Below are positions 34,187 through 46,348 of a DNA stretch of 64,000 nt, piece by piece. Origin of the DNA: Proteles cristata cristata (Eukaryota; Chordata; Mammalia; Carnivora; Hyaenidae); contig JAESUZ010000966.1 in the NCBI GenBank assembly GCA_017311185.1, positions 124,001 to 188,000 on the forward strand. The letters are read 5' to 3'. The notes below the pieces were generated by a model, which was given only the letters and a program-made list of their open reading frames with translations, ran no database searches and was not told where the DNA came from. Made by a program: the position numbers and the translations under genes. The stretch's first letter is position 1. Every line of letters begins with the position of its first letter.

Positions 34187-34415
34187 AGGGATATCTAAGT
34201 GGCTCAGATGGTTAAGCATCCAACTTTGGCTCAGGTCATGATCTCACAGTACATGAGCTCAAGTCCTATGCCAGGCTTTGTACAGCACAGAGCCTGGAGC
34301 CTGCTTCACATTCTGTCTCCCTCTCTCTGCCCGTCGTCTGCTCAAACTGTCTCTCTCTCTCAAAAACGTAAAAAAACATTTAAAAATAAATAAATAAATA
34401 ATAAAATAAAATAAT
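34187..34415 (+). mobile_element. SINEC (full, diverged head)
   Basis: Starts GGGATATCTAAGTGG; long (TAAA)n tail at 34386-34415. Confidence 0.87.
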
Positions 34416-34430
34416 AAAATTCAGATGCTA

Positions 34431-34538
34431 GGGGCACCTGGCTATCTCAGCTCAGTTGGAAGAGTATGTGACTTTTGATATCGGAGTCAGGAATTTGAGC
34501 CCTATATTGGGAGTAGATATTACTTAAAAATAGTAACT
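34431..34538 (+). mobile_element. Short SINEC
   Basis: AAAATTCAGATGCTA (34416-34430) and AAATTCTGATTCTA (to 34553) flank it. Confidence 0.87.
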
Positions 34539-34549
34539 AAAATTCTGAT

Positions 34550-34835
34550 TCTAAAATGTATTTATTAATATAATGTCATTAATATATTAACTTAATATAT
34601 TGATGATGTTATATTATATGAATATAAATTATTTATAATTATACAAATTATCCATAACTTTAATTATGAAATATGATTGATTATATGTAATTAATATCAT
34701 GTATATTAATAATATATATTATATAAGGTTGGAAGATATAAATATTGTATAATTATATAATGTTAATAACGTATTCATATACTGATACTTACAAATAAAT
34801 ACTGATATGCTATATGACATAACAATATCAATAAT
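34550..34835. repeat. AT-rich island
   Basis: About 285 bp of nearly pure A+T with degenerate ATTAATAT-type units; continues past a SINE to about 35100. Confidence 0.9.
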
Positions 34836-35034
34836 TTTTTTTAAAGTTTATTTATTTATTTTGAGCAGAGAATGGAGAGAGAGAGAGAGAGAGGGAGAAG
34901 GAAAGAATCCCAAGCAGGCTCCAGGCCATCAGCACAGAGCCTGACACAGGGCTAGATCTCACAAACTATGAGATCATGACCTGAGCCGAAATCAAAAGTC
35001 AGATGCTTAATCGACTGAGCCATCCAGGCACCCC
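34836..35034 (-). mobile_element. SINEC in AT-rich DNA
   Basis: AACAATATCAATAAT (34821-34835) against AAAAATACCAATAAT (35035-35049). Confidence 0.92.
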
Positions 35035-35049
35035 AAAAATACCAATAAT

Positions 35050-35757
35050 ATTACATAATATTAATATATAATACATAATGTTAACAAATAATATTAACAC
35101 ATTAAAGACAGAGAAAAAAAATAAATATAATAAAGAGAAATGAAGAAAGATTAATAGGTCGATGGAACACACTAGAGACCCCAGAAATAGGACCAGGCTA
35201 ATCGAGACATTTGACATTTTATAAAGGTAGAACAGCAGAGGAGTAAGGAAAAGATAAATAAATAACCAATAAATGATACTGGAACAAATGAGTGTCCCTA
35301 GGGGGAAAAAATGATGACATTGAATCTAATGCATACCAGACAGAGCAATCAGTTCCAATAGAAAAAAAATCAGCTTCATTATAGAATACTTTTATGCTCA
35401 AGTTAAGGAAAGGTACTTTACCACACAAAAAGTACTTAACTATAATCTGGGGGTATGGGGGAGATTGGAGGAAGGTGGCCAATAGGTACAAATTTGCAGT
35501 TATAAGATAAATAAATACTAGGGGTATCATACACACCATGATGACTGTAGTTAACACTGCTATATTGTATATAGGAGAAATGCTGAGAAAGTAGATCTTA
35601 AAACTTCTCATCACAAAAAGAACTTTTTTCACTTATTTATTTTTTATTGTAGCTACCTGAGATAATGGATATTAACAAAACTTACTGTGATCATCATTTC
35701 CCAATATATGTAAATCAAACCATCATGCTATACACCCCTCAAGCTTAAAAAAAAAAA
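35050..35757 (+). mobile_element. Old L1 ORF2 end and 3' UTR with A-rich tail
   Basis: ORF2-like 'GAACACACTAGAGACCCCAG' near 35166 leads to a recognisable L1M 3' UTR: 'GCAGTTATAAGATAAATAAA' near 35495, then 'AGTAGATCTTAAAACTTCTC' near 35590, ending in A11 at 35747. The tail and order support one decayed L1. Confidence 0.75.
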
Positions 35758-35849
35758 GAATCATTGGTCTAAGTAAAGCACCAAAATGCATTAAACTTAG
35801 AGTTATATTAAGCAGTCCATTAAAAACTTGTGCTAATATTAGGGGGAAA

Positions 35850-36535
35850 AGTACTAATCATAAAAATGATTAAATAAATTGGAAATTAAAATTAAGAATT
35901 TCTCTTCATTAAAAGACACCATAAGGAAAGTGGGACAATGAAAGAATGTATGCACATCACATATTACATAAAGAAATAGTATCCATAAAATATACAGAAC
36001 TCTTGCAAATCAAGATGAAAGCTCATGAACAAGCATTTCACAGAAGAGGAAACATAAGTTTTGAATAACCAGCAGAAAAGATTCTTAGCTCCTTTAGGAA
36101 GCAGGGAAATGTAAATTAAGACCACAATGAGATACTATTTTAAACACTCAAAATAAGCAAGACTTGAGAAGTCTGACAGCTCCACATGTTGGCAAGATGC
36201 AGATGAATAGGAACTTTCATCTACTGTGATGGAAATGTAAAATTAAAAAAACACTTTATTTTTTTTTAAGTTTATTTGTTTATTTTTGAAAGAGAAAGTG
36301 CAGAAAGGGGCAGAGAGAGAGGGAGAGAGAGAATCCCAAGCAGGCTCCAGGCCATCAGCACAGAGCTCGATATGGGGCTCAATCTCACAAACCACGAGAT
36401 CATAACCTGAGCCAAAATTAAGAGTCGGACACTTAACCAACCAACATTTGAGCCACCCAGGTGTCCCTAAAAAAAAAACTGCTTTAGAAAACAATTAGGT
36501 ATTATCTTTTAAAATTGAAAATTTGCTCACCCCTG
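35850..36535 (+). mobile_element. Old L1 ORF2 3' fragment
   Basis: Contains 'AAAAGACACCATAAGGAAAG' near 35911 and 'GGGAAATGTAAATTAAGACC' near 36104, both hallmark ORF2 C-terminal stretches. A SINE interrupts at 36259. A separate copy from the element ending at 35757, because ORF2 sequence restarts after that tail. Confidence 0.72.
36259..36467 (-). mobile_element. SINEC (full)
   Basis: Splits old L1 ORF2; flanks AAAAAAACACTTTA / AAAAAAACTGCTTTA. Confidence 0.92.
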
Positions 36536-37247
36536 AACACTCCACTCAACAAACACAAAGCTGCATGGGGAACATTTATCAAATTAGGCTATATTCTGGA
36601 TCAAAAATTAATCCTCCATTTTTTAAAAGCCATTGAAATCATTTATAGTATCTTTTCTGACTGAAAAGGTACTAACATAGAACTAACAACACACAGACTC
36701 AAAATCAGGGAAATCCTAAAATATTTGGGTATTAAACAACAAACTTCTAAATAACTCCTTAAACAAAAACACACATATCAAAATGTGCGGGATGCAGCTA
36801 AAGCATGTTTAGATGAAATTTATAGCTATGAATGACTATAATTAGAGAAGAAAATTAAATCAATGATGTAAACTTCACCGTAAGACTAGAAAAAAGGGGC
36901 GCCTGGATGGCTCAGTCATTTAAGCGTCAGACTTTAGCTCAGATCATGATCTTGCGGTTTGTGAGTTCAAGCCCTGCATTGGGCTGTGTGCTGACACCTT
37001 AGAGCCTGAAGCCTGCTTTGGATTCTGTGTCTCCCTCTCTCTGCCCCTCCTCTGCTCATCCTCTGTCTCTCTCTCTCTCAAAAATAAATAAACATAAAAA
37101 AATTTTCTTAAGACTAGAAAAAAATTAAATCCAATGCAAGCAGAAGTAAAATAAAATACAAATGTCAATGGAAACAGAAAAAAAAATAAAAAGAATCAAC
37201 AAAACCAAATACCAGTTCTTTGAAAAGGTTAATAAATCCTGACTTTT
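36536..37247 (+). mobile_element. Old L1 ORF2 endonuclease/RT-linker fragment
   Basis: 'ACACTCCACTCAACAAACAC' at 36536 and the text after it match the L1 region between endonuclease and RT. A SINE with a clean TSD lies at 36896. It sits 3' of an ORF2 C-terminal fragment, so at least two L1s are joined here. Confidence 0.68.
36896..37108 (+). mobile_element. SINEC (full)
   Basis: Perfect 15-bp TSD TAAGACTAGAAAAAA (36881-36895; from 37109). Confidence 0.95.
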
Positions 37248-37504
37248 ATTTTTTAAGTTTATTTATTTATTTTGAGAGGATGGGGGAGGGGCAGAGAAAG
37301 AGAGAGATTGAGAGAGAGAGAGACAGAGAAAGAGAGAGAGACAGAAAGACAGACAGAGAAAGAGAGAGAGAGACAGTATCCTAAGCAGGCTCAATGCTGT
37401 CAGCACAGAGTCTGACCCAGGGCTCAATCTCACAAACTGTGAGATCATGACCTCAGGGGAATACAAGAGATAGACACTTAACCAACAGAGCCACCCAGGC
37501 ACCT
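37248..37504 (-). mobile_element. SINEC with expanded GA tract
   Basis: The antisense CT part is a ~100-bp GA/GACA-rich tract (37276-37376). No clear TSD. Confidence 0.9.
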
Positions 37505-37890
37505 CAATAAGATTAATTTTTAAAAACATAAATGAAAGGAATCAAACCTTAAGTATTTTTTAAAAAATCAGTAGCATCCCTCCTCTCCTTTCATATAAAA
37601 TAAAAACCAGGTTCCCAGTCTTAAGAGTTTGCTCCATCTTTGTGGTCACCCCCTCCACTGAAGAAAAACACAACATTCTCACCCTTATTGTACATCCAGG
37701 CTAACCTCCACATCCTTTAGTGACTAATTGTTTAATAGTCAAGCCTATAGAAAACTATGACTTTTATATCACCAATCCCTCAAGACTTCCCCTCAAGACA
37801 GCACAGTGACTTGAGTTAATGGTAAAATGGTTAATGACAGAATTTTCTGGATAAGACAGAAATGAAATGATGATTATGATGTTTATTAAA
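37505..37890. other. Unique DNA
   Basis: No repeat recognised apart from flanking SINEs. Confidence 0.5.
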
Positions 37891-37901
37891 TATTTTAGAT
37901 T

Positions 37902-38030
37902 CCTGGGTTGCCTTGGTGGCTCAGTCAGTTAAGCGTCCATCTTTTGATTTGAGCTCAAGTCATGATCTCATGGTTCAGGAGATCAAGCCCCGTGTGGGGC
38001 TTGGCACTGACAGTGCAGAGCCTGCCTGCG

Positions 38031-38084
<54 letters not shown>

Positions 38085-38139
38085 CCTCACTTACTTGAGC
38101 ACACGTTCTCTTTCAAAATAAATAAATATTTTAAAAATA
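37902..38139 (+). mobile_element. SINEC with (TC)n microsatellite
   Basis: TATTTTAGATT precedes, ATTTTTAGATTA follows. The middle has become an uninterrupted (TC)n of about 48 bp (38034-38081). Confidence 0.92.
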
Positions 38140-38280
38140 TATTTTTAGATTATTAATTTATGGCAGATGCAAAAGTACAGGGGTAGGTATATTACAAACA
38201 TTCATGTTCTAGAGGAACAATGCACAGAACACCTAGAACAGGAATGGCACCAGGTAAAATTAGAAAATTGGTGAAATCTT

Positions 38281-38512
38281 GGGGCGCCTGGGTGGCTTAG
38301 TCGGTTAAGCGTCCGACTTTTGCTTAGGTCATGATCTCGCAGTTCGTGGGTTCAAGCCCCGCGTCAGGCTCTGTGCTGACTGCCAGCCCAGAGCCTGGAG
38401 CCTGTTTCAGAGTCTGTGACTCCCTCTCTCTCTGACCCTTCCCTGCTCACGCTGTCTCTCTCTCTGTCCCCTAGAAATAAATAAAACATTAAAAAAAATT
38501 AAAAAAAAAAAA
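38281..38512 (+). mobile_element. SINEC, low-divergence subgroup
   Basis: Perfect 19-bp TSD AGAAAATTGGTGAAATCTT (38262-38280, 38513-38531). Confidence 0.97.
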
Positions 38513-38779
38513 AGAAAATTGGTGAAATCTTTCATTGGTGCCACTACTCACAATACTTTCATGCATTTCTTACCTCTTCCCATTTAAACCTGCTCTTCTC
38601 AGGAAAGACTCCAGTATACAGAACTGAAAATAGCCTAAAAGTGCTACCTCACTCACGGAAGAAAAAATGAGGAAGGGAAATATTTGCATGTTTGCTGGGT
38701 CAAGCACTTTACAAATGTTGTCCTGTTTATGGGTATATGTACATACGTATGTATGTATTTGTATATGTACCCATTATTA

Positions 38780-38955
38780 AATGTGAATTAGGAACTATTA
38801 TCTCTGTTTCACAGAGGGGAAAACTGAGGCCCAGAGAGATTAAATGATTTGCCCAAAATCACATTCATATAGCTAAAAAATATCAGCATTAGGATTTATA
38901 CTCAAGCTTGTCAGGTTCCAGAGCTCTTGTTCTTTCTGTCACAACACACCATCTC
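38780..38955 (-). mobile_element. MIR, antisense
   Basis: 'ACTGAGGCCCAGAGAGATTA' near 38824 and 'GATTTGCCCAAAATCACATT' near 38846 are antisense MIR. Confidence 0.88.
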
Positions 38956-39034
38956 TCCAAGGTGGTGGAGTCTATACTGCAATAGGGATGAGAGCCATAA
39001 ACTAAAAGAACAACCTAGAGATAAAATGACAAAG

Positions 39035-39061
39035 TACACACACACACACACACACATGCAT
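39035..39061. repeat. (CA)n microsatellite
   Basis: (AC)11 followed by a short ATGC repeat. Confidence 0.97.
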
Positions 39062-39101
39062 GCATATGTAGGTAAAAACTAGCAAAATTTGAATAAGGCT
39101 T

Positions 39102-39299
39102 GGGGAGCCTGGGATGTTCAAGTCAGTTAAGCATCCAACTCTTGACTTCGGCTCAGGTCATGATCTCAGGATCTGTGGGTTTGAGCCCCCACATCAGGCT
39201 CTGAGCTTGCAGCACAGACCCTGCTTGATATTCTGTCCCCTCTCTCTGCGCCTCCCCTGCTTGCTCTCTCCCTCTCAAAATAAATTAAAAATATAATCT
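39102..39299 (+). mobile_element. SINEC (full, diverged)
   Basis: CAAAATTTGAATAAGGCTT precedes; CAAAATTTTTGAGTAAGTCTT-like sequence follows. Confidence 0.9.
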
Positions 39300-39518
39300 T
39301 CAAAATTTTTGAGTAAGTCTTGTAGTCTAACATTATTTTACCAATGCCAAGTTCCTGGTTTTGATATTGCCACTATATGTAAGATACTAACTTCAGAGAA
39401 AGAGTGAAGAGTATATGGGACTCTACTATTTTTATAACTTCCTATGGTCCAGAATTATCTTAAAATTAAAGGTTAAAAAAATCTCAGTAGAAATAAATAA
39501 AATTAAGAATAAACCTCT

Positions 39519-39716
39519 GGGGCACTTGGGTGGCTCAGTCAGTTGAGCATCCGACTTTGGTTCAGATCATGATTTCCTGGTTCATAAGTTTGAGCCCCAC
39601 ATTGGACTCACTGCTGTCAGCAGAGTCCAACTTCAGATCCTCTGTCTCCCTCTCTCCGAACCCTCCCTGGCTTGTGCTCTCTCAAAAATAAATAAACACT
39701 AAAAATAATAATAATA
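39519..39716 (+). mobile_element. SINEC (full)
   Basis: AATAAACCTCT at 39508-39518 and 39717-39727; (ATA)n in the tail. Confidence 0.94.
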
Positions 39717-39727
39717 ATAAACCTCTA

Positions 39728-41827
39728 CTGCTTTTGAGGAGAAGCCAGGCTCCCTAATCCCTTTAACTCACACACACCACAAGGGTGGTCAAGTCTGCAT
39801 CCACATAAGTTCAGCCTTGGCTGCCAGAAATCCACTGTGGTTGTGAAAACCAGACCATTAGATAGAAAACAGGGGCCTAACTTTTCCCTGAGTGCTGATG
39901 TGTAGTTGACAGGAAGCTCCAACTCTGACCAAATTCTTTCCTACTGAACACAACATGTATTACATGGGGTCACCCTCCCACAAGCATCCACAGCCCTGTA
40001 TCTTGCTAGGTGTGTCTGTCACTATCGATGAAGCTCATATGTGTACAGCAGCAAGTAAAGATGGATGAGTTTTGTGGAACCCTTGTTATGCATAGGGTGA
40101 TGTTAAGGAGAAGAAATGGCCATGGGATCAGAAAGCCCAATTCTACAACTTCATGTCTTTGTGACCTTAAGCAGTTTAACATGGTTTGACCTCAATTTGC
40201 TCACCTATAAAATAGGGACGCCAGTTTACATAATCACATGAGATAATGACTCAATCACAATTAAATTTTACAGGACTAGTTCTCCTATAATTAAACACTG
40301 AAGATTGATTTCAATGAAAGTTTATGGAACTGGATACCACACACTTTATGTGCAACTACTAAGTGACAACTCAAAAGGTTTCCGAGGTTATTTCGCCAGT
40401 GCACATTCTCAAATCTCCATGCAGAAATGCATTCAGGTATCCTCCATGGCCTAGATTTGCATGTGGATGTATTTTAGCTCCCGGCCCAAGCTCTGTGTGA
40501 TGAAATTAATCCTTGGAGCTGCTGAATTATAAGGCTGGAGGTTTCCATTGGAGGTCCCAGTGTTAGTCACAGCTCCAGATTTATGAACCCATAAAACATT
40601 AACTACATTTCTCTGTGATTTGTGTCTGATTCTGTTTTTCATACATGATGCATAAGTGAAGTACGTTTTCCCCAGATGACATCAGTGCCCTGATAAACCT
40701 ATAAAATTTCTCGTGTGTTTAACTGTCTTCAAACCCTAGAGATATAAAAATTGAATGATGTGAAGTTGAATAGGAAATCTATAGATTTCCTAAGACTGTT
40801 GGTTTCCCTGTCCTCTGCTGGAAGACTATGAGCTGGCCAAAGCTGGACATGGGTTAACTGAGCTCTACCAAGCTAAGTTGGTATGATTAGGCTTGCCAAA
40901 TGTTCTCCAAGTAACTTTTATTTTCTATTTTTATTTTTCTACATTTCCTTCCGGGATAGTGGTACACACTGTTTTGAGGGGGGAAAATGCTCAGGGTTAA
41001 CCATCCCTGAGGCCAGGACCACGGTAGCAGGTGGTCAGTACTGAATTTCACAAAGCCTTGACTTTAGAGACAATATGTAACTGAAGTGCAAGACTAACTC
41101 CCCAGTGGAACAGAGGCAATTCCTCGTGTTTACGCATTTGCCATCAAATTCAAAAATGGCAAAAGGACAAAAATGAACCCAGCACCAGGGTCACTGCAGC
41201 TTGATACAAGGCAGACTCAGGCTACATCATCCCCAAGGTGAAAAAAGAGCCACAAACAAAGAATTTCTCACAAGCCCAGGATGCGAAAAGGGAGAGGGAT
41301 AGGGGAGCAGATGGAAGAAGGGCCTAATGGAAGAGGAACAGAGGAGACTTTCAGATGCCTCAGGAAAAGTGCAGTAATGGCCAGTTGCAGGGCCAGCCAG
41401 CAGAGCAGCTGAGGAATTCAATAGAACAGGAAAACCTCGCCAGAGTTCCTTGCCATATAATTTACCTTTCAAACCAGAAGAACTGAAGAGTGAAAAAAAG
41501 GTTCTCTTAACAATTATACTAGAACTACAGGCGCATATTGAGTTTATCCCTGGCAGACTGTGATATGTGGTCAAACTTTCTATACCCTCCTCTCCAATCA
41601 GGTTGCCTGCCTGCCTCCTCATACTCATCTTCCTGTGGGAAGCAGAAGCCTGTTCTCAGGTACCTCAGTTATCCTAAAAGCAAAAGCTGACTTCCTTGCC
41701 ACAGAGAGGCTCCCATCCATGTGGCATATGCCACACTCAGGACCCCTTGCGGATTAGGTCAACTTCCTAGCCCCACCACAAAACCAGGCTAAAGTAAAAT
41801 CACCAGACCTCACCACTACATTCTCAT
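39728..41827. other. Mostly unique DNA, 2.1 kb
   Basis: One MIR at 40105. A 133-residue minus-strand frame (41227-41628) has no recognisable domain and no supporting signals. Confidence 0.55.
40105..40255 (+). mobile_element. MIR
   Basis: 'TTTGTGACCTTAAGCAGTTT' near 40158 and 'TCACCTATAAAATAGGGACG' near 40201 are sense MIR core and 3' part. Confidence 0.8.
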
Positions 41828-41837
41828 AGGTCATTCT

Positions 41838-42055
41838 CGGGGTTTTTTGTTTTTTTATTTTTTGTTTTTTGCTTTGAGAGAGAGACAGAATGAGTCAGGG
41901 AGGGGCAGAGAGAGGGAGAGACAGAGAATCCCATGCAAGTTCTGCACTGTCAGTGCAGAGCCCGATGCAGGGGATTGAACACATGAAACTGTGAGATCAT
42001 GACCTAAGCCGAAACTAAGAGTTGGACACTCAACTAACTGAGCCACTTAGGCATC
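41838..42055 (-). mobile_element. SINEC, left of a tandem pair
   Basis: AGGTCATTCT lies left of this copy (41828-41837) and right of its partner (from 42313), so one entered the tail of the other. Confidence 0.9.
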
Positions 42056-42307
42056 TTTTTTTTTTAATTTTTTTAAAGTTTATTTATTTATTTTGAAAGA
42101 GAGAAAGAGAGAGAGAGCACGCGTGTGTGTGCAAGCAGGGGAGGGGCAAAGAGAGAGGGAGAGAGAGAATCCCAAGCAGGCTCCATGCTGTCATGGAGAG
42201 ACCAACACAGGGCTTGACCTGAGGCTCAATCTCAAGAACTGTGAGATCATGACCTGAGGCGAAATCAAGCATTGGAAGCTTAATAACTGAGCCACCTAGG
42301 GGCCCCT
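42056..42307 (-). mobile_element. SINEC, right of a tandem pair
   Basis: T-rich tail at 42056 abuts the head of the left partner. A small duplication enlarges the head region. Confidence 0.9.
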
Positions 42308-43340
42308 CTCTTAGGTCATTCTGATTCAAGGACCTCACATCTCTGCTGGGAGCCATTTCTGAACTCGTAAGTTGAGAAAAAACTCCTTGTGAGGTTAAGG
42401 TACGTTGCATGGACTCTTATGGTCAGATGGCGACCATATCCATTCCCACTCAATTGTTTCTATTTGAGCACTCACCCCCAAGGCAACTTGTTGATTGGTA
42501 TTTGGAGTGACTTATTCTGGCCTTGATATGCTGTTTGCACCTTGTGAAAGAACCTATTGGAGGAACTTCTTCTTTTGTGATTATGGGAACAAACATTTTA
42601 TTTCCTGAAAAACCTGTTTTTCTTAATACTTCCCTTTAAGCAAAAAGGCGATTGACCCCTGCTCACAAAGAACTAACTTTGCCTTTGCTATGCTAAAAAC
42701 ATTGCATTGTATGCTAAAGATACCTTCCTTCCCCATAGGATAAGCATCTAAATCACCTACCTCAATCACTATTGATAAAGGTTATGCATGAGTCTTCTAC
42801 AAATCTATGTTCTAGGAATTTTTTTTAATTTTTTTAAATGTTTTTTATATATTTCTGAGAGAGAAAGAGAGAGAGACAGTGTGAGCAAGGGAGGGTCAGA
42901 GGGAGAGGGAGACACAGAATCTGAAACAGGCTCCAGGCTCTGAGCCAGCTGTCAGCACAGAGCCCGACGCAGGGCTTGAACCCACAAAACGTGAGATCAT
43001 GACCTGAGCCGAAGTCGGACACTTAACCGACTGAGCCACCCAGGCACCCCTGTTCTGGGAAATTCTTACATATCAAAGAAATTTGTCAGCAGAAATCATT
43101 GTCTAAGGCAAATGCCACTTCTGTGCCATCCCCCAAACACTTAATTATAAAATAAAGTTGAGCCCCAGTCAGAGCAGAGATGCCTGCCTGGTGATCAGAA
43201 AGATTCTTGTGGCTCTCTCACTCTTGCTGACACGATCCATCCCTCAGGGACCCCTGGACCCAGCCAGAGCAGGACTCCGGCACATCTCAGCCTGTGAATC
43301 ACCAGTGAGTTCCTTGTTCACATGTATGCTTCTATAAGGA
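42308..43340 (+). mobile_element. Possible LTR or ERV 3' fragment
   Basis: AATAAA at 43151-43156 precedes 'GGCTCTCTCACTCTTGCTGA' near 43211, the kind of ending seen in gamma-like LTRs. Upstream is unique-looking sequence with a SINE at 42820. Assignment is by pattern only. Confidence 0.35.
42820..43050 (-). mobile_element. SINEC (full)
   Basis: TGTTCTAGGAA (42809-42819) against TGTTCTGGGAA (43051-43061). Confidence 0.94.
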
Positions 43341-43413
43341 ACACAGTGGGTGTGAGGAGGTCACTAACAGACCTCCACTAAAGGGTTGGAAATGAAAAGG
43401 AAAAAAAATCACA

Positions 43414-43535
43414 GGGGGCACCTGGCACCTGGCACTTGGCTGGCACAGTCACAAGAGCCATTTGACTCTTGATCTCAGGGTCGTGGGTTCAAGTCCCGTG
43501 TTAGGTAGAGAGATTATTTTTAAAAAATAAACACA
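43414..43535 (+). mobile_element. Short SINEC with duplicated head
   Basis: GGCACCT is repeated at the 5' end before the normal head. Its A/T-rich tail merges with (AAAT)n-like DNA to about 43690. Confidence 0.8.
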
Positions 43536-43689
43536 CTTTTAAAAAAACATGCTCTAAGAAAAATATATTTTAAAAAATAAAAAAATAAAAAGAACACAGT
43601 ACAGAGGAGAGCTAAGTATAAGTGGATTCCCCCAAATATGAAAAAAAATAAATAAAATAAAATGTCAAAAATAAATAAACAAATAATAG

Positions 43690-44394
43690 ATTCCCTGTTG
43701 GCTCCATTTGTCTCTGCCCATAACCAATGAGCCCTGATTAGCCAGTCAGTCACCATTCTGTCCCTATACCCTAAACACAACTTCTGGGAAAGGAGTAAAC
43801 TAACAGATGCCTGTTTACCTTAGGAACTTGCGCACATCTATCAGTTTCATATCAAGGTATTTTTCATATCAAAGTCTCTGAATTACTGAAGAGAAAATGG
43901 GAAACTAGAGTACCATCCATGACTAAGACTAAACCTCCCAGTCCAGGGATAGCAACAAACACTACCTCTCTCCTAATCATTAGAAGGACCCTGGAACCCA
44001 GTCTTGCAATGCCTGTCATTGTCTCTCTGGCCACAACTCTTCGCTTATTCTTCCTAAAGGTAGTTCTCATCCCCTACGTTTCCCTAAACTTCTAATACTG
44101 GCTGTTCTGATCTGTTGCTTAGACTGAAGTGCTCCAATTCTCATTTTGCTTTGGGCTTTTATTATCAAGACACTGCTATCTCTTTACTATGGTTTCCCAG
44201 TAGTACTCCCGTGGCAAGTTCGTGTGCCTGAAGTCTTTTTTGCTTAGTTCTTTTCCAAGAGACTCTATGGCCCTTTATAACAAATGACTCCTGAAAAATC
44301 TATCTCATAGTCCTTCTTGATGTACCCAGACATGTCCAATTAGTGGGGTAACGCTACCTTAGACTTAAACTGAGATTGTGAGCGACACTATGAG
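43690..44394. other. Unique DNA
   Basis: No recognised repeat; precedes a MIR. Confidence 0.5.
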
Positions 44395-44505
44395 TAAGGA
44401 AGATCAAGTGGTATCTCCACTTTACAGTTGAGTTAACTAAGAGGGTAAAACTTACCCAAAGGCACACTGTTAAATATAGAGGCAGAACTTCAGTCTAAGA
44501 GTATT
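44395..44505 (-). mobile_element. MIR, antisense
   Basis: 'CACTTTACAGTTGAGTTAAC' near 44419, then 'CTTACCCAAAGGCACACTGT' near 44451. Confidence 0.7.
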
Positions 44506-44752
44506 TCATACTAACCAAAAGATAAACAAAAAGAAAAAAAAACAGTAAATTTCATGAAAAAAACAATAATGTAGGGGTTTAGAAAGAATCACTTTAAGAT
44601 GTGCCACTTGGCATGTAGATTATTTTGAGCTGAAAACAATAAAAACCTAAAAGACTCAGAAAGAAATTGTGACCTCTCCATAAGTGCCTAAAAGAATCTG
44701 GGTGGATAAGCTATTCCAGGAAGACAGCAGTCACCATACAGTTATAACGTGA

Positions 44753-44997
44753 GGGGCGCCTGGGTGGCTCAGTCGGTTAAGCGTCCAACTTCGGCTCAGG
44801 CCATGATCTGGCAGTTCGTGGGTTCAAGCCCCATGTTGGGCTCTGTGCTGACAGCTCAGAGCCCGGAGCCTGCTTTGGATTCTGTGTCTCCCTCTCTCTG
44901 TGACCTTCTCCTACTCATGCGCTCGCTCTCTCTCTCTCTCTCTCTCTCCCTCTGAAAAATAAACACACACTAAAAAAAAAAAAAGGAAAGAAAGAAA
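44753..44997 (+). mobile_element. SINEC (full)
   Basis: GGGGCGCC head; flanks GTTATAACGTGA / TTTTAACATGAA. Last SINE before the long SINE-free interval. Confidence 0.93.
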
Positions 44998-46348
44998 TTT
45001 TAACATGAAATAGGGGTTGGAGACATAGAGGCACCTAACAAAACTTGTTTGTTAAAATTCTTCTCTTATGTCCCATCGCTTCTCTGTGGTCCGGCAATCA
45101 TTTGTTTACCAAATATTTCCACTTTTTCCGTCTTCCTTTGAATGGCTTTCCTTCCATTTGAAGCCCTAGAACACTATCCCCTTCTCCTTAGTTCAGGATG
45201 ACACATACCTCATTTTGTCTGACTTTCTTAAGAAATGTGACTGTCTCATGTTTATGTGGATTTCTAGGAGCTATCAAATTAAATCTGATTTCCTCCTGTT
45301 TATCTGTTTTCATGTCAACTTGATTCTTAGACCAGCCAGTAGACTCTTGAGAGACTAGAAGTAATTTTTCCTCCCCCAAAATAACAAAGTCATTAAACCA
45401 GCTGCATGCAGACCTAATCGAGATGTTTAACATCTTGGTTTTTATCTTGGTTATTATCTTATTATCTTATCTTGCTTTTTATCCTGCCATGTCTAATACT
45501 TAGATGTGCAATACATACCTGTCCCTTGTCTCTGGAGTATGTTGGCTGCAACAGGGCCTTATCTGTTGTTAAATACTTCAACAAAAGGCACAGCAGGGTT
45601 TGTCAGACTATATATCTTCCTTTAGCTTCAAACAACTCACACTGAAGGCCAGCAATGCATTTCATGATTGAAAATGAACCTAGAAGTACAGCATTTAAAA
45701 GGGTCCATTAAAAACATACCAGAGCTCGAAACCTCCAGAGGAAGGAAGAAGGGAAGCAATATACATATTCATCTTCACAACAGCCAAAGCCTCACAGCCC
45801 AAAGCTAGAAGAAACGGGACAACTTGCAACAATTATCAGTCCTGTGTGAAGGTTATCAAAGCACCACCTTTCCCAAAGTAAGCATTAGAAATCCAAGTCT
45901 CCACCCACCCCTGCCCATGGAAACCCATCTGCCTGCAGAAACTGTCCCCACCAGAGAATAAGCTAGCATAGCTCCAAGTGGATCCTACAAGCAGTGAGGT
46001 CAAAATGACTGACTTCTCTAACGCTTGTAACTCACTAGTGGCCCATGATTTGAACACTCACTTCCCACAGTCACTCCCTTCTCCCCCAAGAAAGGAAAAA
46101 AATTAAACTTTGGACCCTCAAAGCAAGTCAAATGATGGGTCAGTCTATCTGAACAAACAAGAGGTGATTCACCGGCTGATTTGTCCTCCCTAAGTGGCAG
46201 AGGGGAAGAATTTATTGCTTGTCTCAGGCATCCTTCAATCTGACCTGCAAAGCAAGCAGATTTAAAGTAACCTTAGCCTGGTTACTTTACTTTACTTAGC
46301 TAAGGAGTTTTTGGCCCAATTCCAAAGCCACTTCCATATTTGCATTTT

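Noticed and set aside
35219..35632. 137-residue minus-strand frame with hydrophobic stretches that look like membrane segments
   Set aside because: It is the antisense of an old L1 ORF2/3' UTR; A-rich sense DNA gives hydrophobic antisense translation.
41227..41628. 133-residue minus-strand frame
   Set aside because: Low-complexity hydrophobic/serine composition, no domain, no splice or promoter context.
42834..43022. Evenly spaced repeats across the window as a possible satellite or tandem gene cluster
   Set aside because: Spacing is irregular, both orientations occur, and each copy has its own TSD, so they are independent SINE insertions.
45188..45433. 81-residue minus-strand frame in the SINE-free interval as a possible exon
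   Set aside because: No domain and no convincing splice sites; codon pattern looks random.
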